Shown: positions 58,617-64,000 of the stretch, piece by piece
How positions within the stretch are numbered: position 1 is the stretch's first letter
How the letters are laid out: the number at the start of each line of letters is the position of its first letter
DNA from: Myxococcales bacterium
GTDB lineage: Bacteria; Myxococcota_A; Polyangia; Nannocystales; Nannocystaceae
Direction of reading: 5' to 3'
NCBI GenBank assembly: GCA_020633335.1
Contig: JACKDU010000011.1
Span: forward strand, 124,001 to 188,000
Length of the DNA stretch: 64,000 nucleotides
The notes under the pieces: model-generated
What the model was told of the DNA's origin: nothing
Seen by the model: the letters and a program-made list of their open reading frames with translations, nothing else
Databases searched by the model: none
Translations under genes and position numbers: made by a program

Positions 58617-59720
58617 CTAGTCGCCGAAGGCGATCCCGAGCCCGCGCGCGTGGGCGACGAGCTGCCCGGCGGGGTCGACCTTGCGGACCTGCTCGACCGC
58701 GGACGCCAGCGGCACCGTCCGGATCGCCGGCGGGAACGAGGCGACGAGGACGTCGTGCTCGCCGCGGAGCGCGGCCTCGACCGCCTCGACCCCGAGGCGC
58801 GAGGCGAGGAGGCGGTCGTAGGCGGTCGGCGTGCCGCCGCGCTGGATGTGGCCGAGCACCGTCACCCGGTACTCGAGGGCGGGGAGGAGCTCGGCGATCC
58901 GCTCGGCCGCGTGGTGGGCGGCGCCGCCGAGGATCGGCGCGTGGCGGCCCCCGGTCGCGCCGGCGACCGCCTTTGTGGTCACCCCCTCGCCGCGGATCGT
59001 CGCCCCCTCGGCGACGACGATGAGCGCGAAGTGGTGGCCGCCGGCGATCCGCTCGGTCAGCGCCGCCGCGACCTTGGCTGGCTCATAGGGCAGCTCGGGC
59101 AGGAGGATCACGTCGGCCCCGCCGGCGATCCCGGAGTGCAGCGCGATCCAGCCGGCGTCGCGGCCCATCACCTCGAGGAGCATGATCCGGTCGTGGGACT
59201 CGGCGGTGGTCCGCAGGCGATCGAGCGCGTCGACGACCACCTGGACCGCGGTCCCGAAGCCGAAGGTCTCGAGGGTCGCGGCGAGGTCGTTGTCGATCGT
59301 CTTGGGGACGCCGATCACCGGGAGCCCGAGCTGGTCGAGGCCGTGGGCGATCCGCTGGGTGCCGTCGCCTCCGACGGTGATCACCGCGTCGATCCCGAGC
59401 TCGTGGGCGCGGGCGACGACCTCGGCCGAGCGATCCACCGGCGCGCCGTCGGGCCCCGGGAAGGCGAAGGGGTTGCCGCGGTTGGTGGTCCCGAGGATCG
59501 TCCCGCCGCGGTCGAGGATCGGCGCGACCTCGCGGAGGGTGAGGACGCGGGTGCCGGCCTCGGTGCCCGCGAGGAGGCCGCCGAAGCCGTCCTCGATCCC
59601 GATCACCTCGATCTCGGCCGCCGCCGCCCGGAGGACGACCGCGCGGATCACCGCGTTGAGCCCCGGGCAGTCGCCGCCGCCGGTGGTGATGCCGATCCGC
59701 TTGATCGTCCGCTGGTTCAT
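58617..59720 (-). CDS. pfkA: 6-phosphofructokinase
   Basis: PFK phosphorylates fructose 6-phosphate in glycolysis. The 367-residue protein has GITTGGGDCPGLNAVIRAVV, VGGDGTQRIAH (117-121) and GVPKTIDNDLAATL (139-145). Gly in GGDGT indicates ATP use, while Lys in PKTIDND is the form found in PPi-dependent and group III enzymes rather than in E. coli PfkA (PGTIDND), so an ATP-dependent group III enzyme is inferred. FGFGTAVQVVVDALDRL and LLEVMGRDAGWIAL complete the substrate site. A Shine-Dalgarno-like GAGGGACGACGAG precedes the ATG, which fits translation from the asd transcript 60 nt upstream. A copy of the palindrome lies at ELPYEPAK. Confidence 0.93.
   Translation of the reverse strand: MNQRTIKRIGITTGGGDCPGLNAVIRAVVLRAAAAEIEVIGIEDGFGGLLAGTEAGTRVLTLREVAPILDRGGTILGTTNRGNPFAFPGPDGAPVDRSAEVVARAHELGIDAVITVGGDGTQRIAHGLDQLGLPVIGVPKTIDNDLAATLETFGFGTAVQVVVDALDRLRTTAESHDRIMLLEVMGRDAGWIALHSGIAGGADVILLPELPYEPAKVAAALTERIAGGHHFALIVVAEGATIRGEGVTTKAVAGATGGRHAPILGGAAHHAAERIAELLPALEYRVTVLGHIQRGGTPTAYDRLLASRLGVEAVEAALRGEHDVLVASFPPAIRTVPLASAVEQVRKVDPAGQLVAHARGLGIAFGD
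59076..59095. repeat. dispersed interrupted palindrome (copy 20)
   Basis: Arms GGCTGGCT and GGGCAGCT around CATA, in pfkA; gives TAT and CCA codons. Confidence 0.45.
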
Positions 59721-59747
59721 CTCGTCGTCCCTCGCTGGTGGTCGTCA

Positions 59748-59773
59748 GTGCGCGCGCGCGTGTGCGCGCGCGC
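59748..59773. repeat. alternating purine-pyrimidine tract (Z-DNA-type) between asd and pfkA
   Basis: Twenty-six bases of strictly alternating GT/GC dinucleotides, in the 60-nt gap between asd stop and pfkA start. The longest such tract noticed in the window. Confidence 0.8.
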
Positions 59774-59780
59774 TCGGGCC

Positions 59781-60848
59781 TCAGGTCGCCGCGTCCTGGC
59801 TCCGCGCCCCCGGCCCCTGGAGCTCGGCGTCGGCCGCCGGGAACCAGCGGCTGGCGATCCGCACCGCGTTGGTCGCGGCCCCGAGGCGGAGGTTGTCGGC
59901 GGCGACCGTCATACAGAAGGTGCGGCGCTCGCTCGGCCTGGGGTCGCGGCGGATCCGGCCGACCAGCGCGAGGTCGCGGGCGTGGACGCAGGCGAGCGCC
60001 GAGAGCCCGTCGCCGGCCGATCCCGGGAGGACCCGGACGAAGGGGGCCTCGGCGGCGAGGAGCGCCTCGATCGCCGCCGGCGAGAGCTCCTCCGAACCTG
60101 GCCCAAGGGTCACCCATGCCTGCTCGTAGTGACCGACGGCGACGGCGACCCGGCAGCACTGGGCGGAGAGCGCGAGGTCGGGGATCCCGAGGATCTTCGC
60201 GCTCTCGACCATCAGCTTGCGCTCCTCCTTGGAGAAGCCGCCCTCGTCGGTGCCGCCGCTGTGGGGGACGGTGTTGCCGACGTAGGCCGCGGGATCGAGG
60301 CCGAGGCCGATCCGGTCGGCGTCCGCGTAGGCGCGCCCGGAGGCCGCGAGGAAGGCGTCGAGGGTCGCCTGGCCGGCGCCGCTGATCGCCTGGTAGGTGG
60401 CGACGCTCGCCGCCTCGATCCCGAAGCGGCGGATCAGCGGCGCGAGCGCGAGCATCAGCGGGATCGTCGTGCAGTTGGGGTTGGCGACCAGGCGCACCTC
60501 GCCGTCGACGAGCCCGTCGTTGACCCCGGCGACCACCAGCGGGACCGCGGGGTCGAGGCGGTAGGTGTTGCTCTTGTCGATCACCCGGTAGCCGAGCTCC
60601 AGGAGGCGCGGGACGTAGCGGGCGGAGTGGGCGTCGTCGAGGGCGACCAGCGCGAGCTCGCCGCGGGGCGCGTCGGCGCCGTCGAGGGCGCTCGCCGCCC
60701 GCACCGGGAAGCGGCGGCCGTCGGCGAGCGCGAGCTCCTGATCGCGGCTGGCGAAGAGCTGGAGCTCGGCGTCGGGCCAGGCTCGGGGGATCAGGTCGAG
60801 GAGCTCGCGGCCGACCAGGCCGGTCGCGCCGAGGATGCAGATCCGCAT
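59781..60848 (-). CDS. asd: aspartate-semialdehyde dehydrogenase
   Basis: Asd reduces aspartyl phosphate to aspartate semialdehyde, the branch point to lysine, threonine, methionine and diaminopimelate for the cell wall. The 355-residue protein has the NADP-binding MRICILGATGLVGRELLDLI, the catalytic Cys126 in VANPNCTTIP, the YQAISGAGQA region and GGFSKEERKLMVES. It precedes pfkA by 60 nt on the same strand. The start at 60848 has TATAGG 9 nt upstream (last base not T). A palindrome copy is in frame at VTLGPGSEE. Confidence 0.94.
   Translation of the reverse strand: MRICILGATGLVGRELLDLIPRAWPDAELQLFASRDQELALADGRRFPVRAASALDGADAPRGELALVALDDAHSARYVPRLLELGYRVIDKSNTYRLDPAVPLVVAGVNDGLVDGEVRLVANPNCTTIPLMLALAPLIRRFGIEAASVATYQAISGAGQATLDAFLAASGRAYADADRIGLGLDPAAYVGNTVPHSGGTDEGGFSKEERKLMVESAKILGIPDLALSAQCCRVAVAVGHYEQAWVTLGPGSEELSPAAIEALLAAEAPFVRVLPGSAGDGLSALACVHARDLALVGRIRRDPRPSERRTFCMTVAADNLRLGAATNAVRIASRWFPAADAELQGPGARSQDAAT
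60096..60115. repeat. dispersed interrupted palindrome (copy 21)
   Basis: Arms ACCTGGCC and GGTCACCC around CAAG, in asd; CTT-GGG-CCA-GGT on the coding strand. Confidence 0.5.
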
Positions 60849-60857
60849 GGCTCGCAG

Positions 60858-60863
60858 CCTATA
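60858..60863 (-). promoter_or_regulatory. leaderless-type -10 element of asd
   Basis: TATAGG on the minus strand ends 9 nt before the ATG; no Shine-Dalgarno. Confidence 0.45.
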
Positions 60864-60974
60864 GCACGGCGCCGATCCTCCGCGGAAGCCGAGGGCCCGG
60901 GTTGCGGGTAGCCGCTCATGTGCGCGCCCGCGCGTTTGGCGCCGCCGATCCGCGGCGCCGCGGAGCCCGAGCAA

Positions 60975-60994
60975 ACCTGTCCCTTCGGTCATGT
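60975..60994. repeat. dispersed interrupted palindrome (copy 23), intergenic
   Basis: ACCTGTCC-CTTC-GGTCATGT, six of eight positions pairing, in the divergent gap between asd and the SpoIID-like gene. Outside coding sequence, so codon choice cannot explain it. Confidence 0.6.
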
Positions 60995-61067
60995 GTGTTG
61001 GGTGCCGACGCGTCACCCCGCGCTCGCGCCCCGCCGATTCACCTTGCCGGGGCAGGCGTCGACTCGC

Positions 61068-61073
61068 TACCGT
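61068..61073 (+). promoter_or_regulatory. leaderless-type -10 element of the SpoIID-like gene
   Basis: TACCGT ends 8 nt before the ATG at 61082; no Shine-Dalgarno. It supports this start over the longer open frame. Confidence 0.5.
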
Positions 61074-61081
61074 CGGCGCCG

Positions 61082-61819
61082 ATGCCCCCGCGCCGCCTCC
61101 CCGCTCGCCCCCGCCGGGCCGCGCTCGCCCTCGCGGGGCTCGCCCTCGTCGGCTGCGCCCGCGAGGAGCCGCCGCGGGCCGCCCGCGAGCGCCAGGTCCA
61201 CCGGCCGGTGCCGGCCCCGCTCGCCCGGGGCTACTGCGCCGCCGAGCTCGAGGGCGTCGGCTCCCGTGACCTCGAGCGCGACTACATCCCGCGGGTGATC
61301 TACTGCGAGAACGGCGGCGCCGATCTCGAGGCGCTCAAGGCCCAGGCGATCGCCGCCCGCTCGGTCCTCTACTACGAGATGGCGACCTCGGGCTCGATCT
61401 GCGACGGCCAGCGCTGCCAGGTCTACTCCTGCGCGGGCTCGCCCTCGGCGATCCACTACAAGGCGGCGGCCGAGACCGCCGGGCAATACCTCGCCCACGA
61501 CGGCCTCCTGACCTACGGCTTCTACGTCGACGGCGATCCCCGCCCCGACCCCGCCACCTGCGTCGGCTCGCCGACCGTGCGCAACCAGGCATACGTCACC
61601 CACAACGCGGGCAAGCGCGGCGAGGCGGTCGCCCAGACGCCGCTCGGCTACGTCGGCCCCCCGGGCTACGGCCAGAACCGCGGGGGCATGTCGCAGTGGG
61701 GGGCGCGCTGCCTCGAGTCCGAGCAGGGCGCCGACCACCTCGAGATCCTCCGCTTCTTCTACGGCGAGGACATCGAGGTCCTGACGGCGCCCGCCTGCGA
61801 CGACCTCACTGAGGCATGA
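61082..61819 (+). CDS. SpoIID-domain lipoprotein
   Basis: This is a 245-residue predicted lipoprotein (lipobox LVGC, Cys25) with a SpoIID-like domain: DLERDYIPRVIYCENGGADLEALKAQAIAARSVLYY matches the conserved segment of amidase-enhancer/lytic transglycosylase-type SpoIID proteins, and GGMSQWGARCLESEQGADHLEILRFFYGEDIEV the C-terminal half (GMSQxGA). It probably acts on peptidoglycan glycan strands outside the inner membrane; extra Cys pairs suggest disulfides. It overlaps the convergent fibro-slime gene by 14 nt. Confidence 0.87.
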   Translation: MPPRRLPARPRRAALALAGLALVGCAREEPPRAARERQVHRPVPAPLARGYCAAELEGVGSRDLERDYIPRVIYCENGGADLEALKAQAIAARSVLYYEMATSGSICDGQRCQVYSCAGSPSAIHYKAAAETAGQYLAHDGLLTYGFYVDGDPRPDPATCVGSPTVRNQAYVTHNAGKRGEAVAQTPLGYVGPPGYGQNRGGMSQWGARCLESEQGADHLEILRFFYGEDIEVLTAPACDDLTEA

Positions 61820-62912
61820 AGCAGGAGATCGACGTGTCGATCCGGAAGTTGGAGCCGCTGCCGCAGCGCTCGGCGTGGAAGACGTCGAGCGTGTACATCA
61901 CCCCGTTCTGGAGGCCGAGGGTGTCGAGGTTGACCGAGCCCATCACCGGGCCGTGGAGGCCGCCGAGGTCGACCGCGAGCTTGCCGTCGATGAAGACCCA
62001 GACGTCGTCGTCGCCGGTGAACGTGAAGGTCTGGCCGGGCTCGTAGACGAAGTTCGTGTGGATCTCCGTGGTGAAGGCGCCGTTCTTCTCCGGGTAGGTC
62101 TCGCCCGCCCAGTTCGGCGTCACGTTGTTGCCGAAGCCCATGTCGGTGAGCGGGTAGAACGAGTTCGAGGAGAAGCTCCAGAGCCCCGGCATGATCTCCA
62201 TCAGCGCGAGCTCGCCGACGATCTCGATGTTGACCCCGTCCTTGGCGTTGTACCACTCGCCAAACGACGCCCCCGAGGTGATCTGCGGGTTCGAGCCGTT
62301 CCAGCCGCCGGGCGGCGGCGGCGGGTTGGGGTTGTAGACCGGCTTCTTGTCGTTGCCGAGGGTCTGCTGGACCAGCCCGGGGCGCGCCCCGTTGCCGTAC
62401 ATGTGGCAGCCGAAGTCGGTGTGGAGCGGCTTGAAGTCGCGGTAGGTCGCCATCAGCGTGCCGCACTCGAGCATCCCGCCGGTCGTGTCGCCGCCGGTCG
62501 TGTCGCCGCCGGTCGTGTCGCCGCCGCTCGTCGTCGTGTCGCCGCCGCTGGTGGTCGTGTCGCCGCCGCTGGTGTCGGTCGTCGAGTCGGTCACCCCGCT
62601 GGTGCCGGTGCTCGTGCCGGTCGGATCGCCGGAGCTCATCGAGACCCCGCCGGTCTCGGTCGCGCCGCCGGTCGAGCTCGTCGCGGTGTCGCTCATCGAC
62701 CCGCTCATCGAGCTGGTGCTGCCGGAGGCGCTGCCGTTGCTGGTCCCCGTGGTCCCGCTGGCGCTCGCGCCCGACGAGCTCGACGCGTCGCTCTCACTCG
62801 CGCTCGCGCTCTCGCTCTCGCCGCCGCCGCCGTTGCACCCCGCGCTGACGACGAAGAGGGCCGCCAACGCCGTTCCACCCAGACTCCCCAGACCACCACG
62901 AAAGATCATCAT
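61806..62912 (-). CDS. fibro-slime domain lipoprotein
   Basis: This is a 368-residue predicted lipoprotein: lipobox SAGC (Cys26), about 135 residues of Ser, Thr, Gly and Asp including tandem GGDTT units, then a fibro-slime domain (MATYRDFKPLHTDFGCHMYGNG, FTFTGDDDVWVFIDGKLAVDLGG, LDTLGLQNGVMYTLDVFHAERCGSGSNFRIDTSI), a module known from secreted adhesins and slime proteins of slime moulds and some bacteria. It is probably displayed at the cell surface. The ATG at 62912 is supported by TATCCT 7 nt upstream; a GTG at 62945 is an alternative. Overlaps the convergent SpoIID-like gene by 14 nt. Confidence 0.9.
   Translation of the reverse strand: MMIFRGGLGSLGGTALAALFVVSAGCNGGGGESESASASESDASSSSGASASGTTGTSNGSASGSTSSMSGSMSDTATSSTGGATETGGVSMSSGDPTGTSTGTSGVTDSTTDTSGGDTTTSGGDTTTSGGDTTGGDTTGGDTTGGMLECGTLMATYRDFKPLHTDFGCHMYGNGARPGLVQQTLGNDKKPVYNPNPPPPPGGWNGSNPQITSGASFGEWYNAKDGVNIEIVGELALMEIMPGLWSFSSNSFYPLTDMGFGNNVTPNWAGETYPEKNGAFTTEIHTNFVYEPGQTFTFTGDDDVWVFIDGKLAVDLGGLHGPVMGSVNLDTLGLQNGVMYTLDVFHAERCGSGSNFRIDTSISCFMPQ
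62481..62567. repeat. tandem repeats in the fibro-slime lipoprotein linker
   Basis: Three perfect 15-bp units (encoding GGDTT) followed by two near-identical 21-bp units (encoding GGDTTTS). All in frame, so unit number can vary without breaking the gene. Confidence 0.85.
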
Positions 62913-62919
62913 GGGCCCC

Positions 62920-62925
62920 AGGATA
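62920..62925 (-). promoter_or_regulatory. leaderless-type -10 element of the fibro-slime gene
   Basis: TATCCT on the minus strand ends 7 nt before the ATG at 62912, deciding the start. Confidence 0.5.
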
Positions 62926-63031
62926 TCGGCGGGGGTGATGTCCACAAGACCACGTTTTCGCGCCGATCAGCGGGATCCCTCGGCCGACGCCGACACCCAC
63001 AGGGGGATCTACGGCGCCGGCTGACCGGGAT

Positions 63032-63054
63032 CTCCGCGGCGCTCAGGCGCGGAG
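63032..63054 (-). terminator. hairpin over the stop of the MYXO-CTERM protein gene
   Basis: A perfect 7-bp stem CTCCGCG/CGCGGAG with a 9-nt loop contains the stop codon, as in fic. No U-tract. Confidence 0.4.
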
Positions 63055-63654
63055 TGGAGCGCGGCGGCGTCGGCCGGCGAGGACGGTGAGCGCGAGGAGG
63101 CCGAGGCCGGCCCCCGAGCCCCCACCGCCGCTCGTGCAGCCGCAGCCGCCCTTGAGGTCGTCGTCGCCGTCGCCCGCGGTGGCACCACCCGTAGTGCCGG
63201 TGCCGGCGTCGGTGGTGCTGCCTTCGCCCCCGCTGCTGCCGCCGTCGGTCTCGCCGCCGCTCGAGCCGGTGCTCTCCTCGCTGGCGACGACCGTGATCGT
63301 CACGGTCTCCGACGACTCCTGGCTGAAGCCGAAGTTCGAGGCGTCGACGGCGAGGGAGTGCTCACCCGGCGCGGCCTCGACCTCGAAGCTCGCGGATCCG
63401 TTCGGGCACTCGGTCGTCGCGCTGCACGAGTCGACGAAGGCGCCGTCCATGAAGAGCGAGAGGCTCGACACCTCGGTGTCGTAGCAGCCGCCGGTGTCGC
63501 ACTCGGTGATCGTCCCGTAGGTGACGGTCACGGTGAAGGGCGACGCGACGCTCTCGCCGGTCATCGGCGTGGTGATCGCGGTCGCGGCCGCGGCGTCGAG
63601 GGGGACGGCGAGGGTGAGCGCGCCGAGGAGAAAAGTAAGACGAAAGCTAGGCAT
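63043..63654 (-). CDS. secreted protein with MYXO-CTERM-like sorting tail
   Basis: This is a 203-residue exported protein: signal peptide (LTFLLGALTLAVPLDAAA), an Ig-like beta-sandwich region (TAITTPMTGESVASPFTVTVTYG to SSETVTITVVAS) with four Cys, a Ser/Gly/Thr/Asp linker, and a C-terminus of MYXO-CTERM layout: GGCGCTSGG, hydrophobic GLGLLALTVLA, then GRRRR. The product is thus likely sorted to the cell surface by the myxobacterial exosortase-like system. The start has TAGCAT 6 nt upstream. Function of the domain unknown. Confidence 0.85.
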   Translation of the reverse strand: MPSFRLTFLLGALTLAVPLDAAAATAITTPMTGESVASPFTVTVTYGTITECDTGGCYDTEVSSLSLFMDGAFVDSCSATTECPNGSASFEVEAAPGEHSLAVDASNFGFSQESSETVTITVVASEESTGSSGGETDGGSSGGEGSTTDAGTGTTGGATAGDGDDDLKGGCGCTSGGGGSGAGLGLLALTVLAGRRRRAPLRA

Positions 63655-63660
63655 CGGCGG

Positions 63661-63666
63661 ATGCTA
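63661..63666 (-). promoter_or_regulatory. leaderless-type -10 element of the MYXO-CTERM protein gene
   Basis: TAGCAT on the minus strand ends 6 nt before the ATG; no Shine-Dalgarno. Confidence 0.5.
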
Positions 63667-63687
63667 GCAGCGGCCGGTCGCCGGCGC

Positions 63688-63830
63688 CGTGACGCTCGCA
63701 CGCCGGGGGGCGGCGACCTGCCGCGCCGTTTGTTCGCCGGATGGCGGCGCGCCGCGGCGTTCGCACGCCGGGCGGCCCGCGGCGTTCGCACGCCGGGCGC
63801 CGGGGTGCCGCGACGTTCGCACGCCGGGCG
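63688..63830. repeat. hairpin-forming direct repeats in a divergent gap
   Basis: A 22-bp unit (CGCGGCGTTCGCACGCCGGG and CG) occurs at 63753-63774, 63778-63799 and 63809-63830, with a degenerate copy at 63688-63707. Each unit folds into CGGCGT-TCGC-ACGCCG. The gap holds both divergent promoters; possible regulator or RNA-structure array. Confidence 0.75.
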
Positions 63831-63875
63831 GCGGGGCCCGGCGAGACGCCGCTGTACAGCCGCCGCCAGGCTGGC

Positions 63876-63881
63876 TAGCGT
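63876..63881 (+). promoter_or_regulatory. leaderless-type -10 element of the right-edge lipoprotein gene
   Basis: TAGCGT ends 7 nt before the ATG at 63889; no Shine-Dalgarno. Confidence 0.5.
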
Positions 63882-63888
63882 GGCCCCC

Positions 63889-64000
63889 ATGGTGCGAAAG
63901 CGCGCGCTCCTCCTGGCCCTCCTCTCCGCCCCGCTCGGGCTCCTCGTCGCCTGCGCGGGGGACGACGCCGCGAGCTCGGCGAGCGAGGCCTCCGACTCGG
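63889..64000 (+). CDS. lipoprotein, truncated by the window edge
   Basis: Only 37 codons are visible: a lysine/arginine start, hydrophobic core (ALLLALLSAPLGLLVAC) with lipobox Cys22, then an Asp/Ala/Ser-rich stretch like the linkers of the other lipoproteins here. The body of the protein is outside the window, so no family can be named. The start is supported by TAGCGT 7 nt upstream. Confidence 0.7.
   Translation, partial: MVRKRALLLALLSAPLGLLVACAGDDAASSASEASDS

Noticed and set aside
63688..63830. CRISPR array
   Set aside because: Repeats of 22 bp with spacers of 3 and 9 nt, each self-complementary, and no cas gene: not CRISPR.
1..64000. Frequent GCGATCGC octamers, the HIP1 sequence of cyanobacteria
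   Set aside because: Most instances read in frame as Ala-Ile-Ala (GCG-ATC-GCC), the preferred codons here, so codon bias is a sufficient explanation. A frame-specific count would be needed to claim HIP1-like enrichment.
1..64000. tRNA, rRNA, IS elements, phage genes
   Set aside because: None was recognised. No transposase or integrase motif, inverted-terminal-repeat pair or cloverleaf-like segment was noticed, though short RNAs cannot be excluded by eye.

Overview
ORGANISM. The window is about 70% GC, with near-universal G/C third codon positions. It carries four eukaryotic-type Ser/Thr protein kinases, about fifteen lipoproteins with Ser/Thr/Gly/Asp low-complexity linkers, two proteins with MYXO-CTERM-like tails, a fibro-slime lipoprotein and a DUF1592/DUF1552 pair. 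This combination points to a myxobacterium (Myxococcota), most likely of the Nannocystis/Plesiocystis/Enhygromyxa group; the affiliation is inferred. It looks like ordinary chromosome: no rRNA, tRNA, IS element, phage or CRISPR array was seen. LAYOUT. 0-2.7 kb: truncated ABC exporter and two small lipoproteins. 2.7-6.2 kb: XdhC-like protein, a large lipoprotein and a MocA-like nucleotidyltransferase. 6.4-9.7 kb: DUF1592 and DUF1552 proteins. 9.7-12.8 kb: a HEAT-like protein, a PHP-type hydrolase with a MYXO-CTERM-like tail, and a crotonase. 13.0-18.6 kb: two large Ser/Thr kinases. 18.6-25.2 kb: Maf, Fic, hutU-hutI and a convergent membrane kinase. 25.4-31.3 kb: secreted proteins, including two tandem paralogous lipoproteins. 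31.3-35.7 kb: a minus-strand operon with ATGA-type overlaps containing murA and hisG. 36-40.6 kb: pal-cpoB, then marR with a carotenoid oxygenase. 40.7-44.5 kb: threonine aldolase, a DsbA-like lipoprotein and an unknown protein. 44.7-50.3 kb: a giant kinase/ATPase/TPR protein and a HEAT-repeat protein. 50.4-57.2 kb: a membrane/DUF4336 fusion ORF, a frameshifted DUF5690 transporter, a VanY-like peptidase, an HtrA protease and a Dus enzyme. 57.2-64 kb: an outer-membrane protein, asd-pfkA, a SpoIID-like lipoprotein and secreted lipoproteins up to the right edge. HOW THE GENES WORK TOGETHER. Recognisable units are molybdenum-cofactor handling (XdhC, MocA), histidine degradation (hutU-hutI), cell wall plus histidine synthesis (murA-hisG), envelope integrity (pal-cpoB), a small MarR-controlled carotenoid cleavage unit, and aspartate/glycolytic metabolism (asd-pfkA). 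TWO GENOME-STYLE SIGNALS are more interesting than any one gene. First, a dispersed interrupted palindrome with consensus near ACCTGTCC-NAAG-GGACAGGT occurs at least 22 times, mostly inside genes, where it forces codons otherwise rare here. Second, about eighteen genes or operons have a TANNNT -10-like hexamer 6-9 nt before the start codon and no Shine-Dalgarno sequence, which predicts widespread leaderless transcription. All calls come from reading the sequence; no database search was run.
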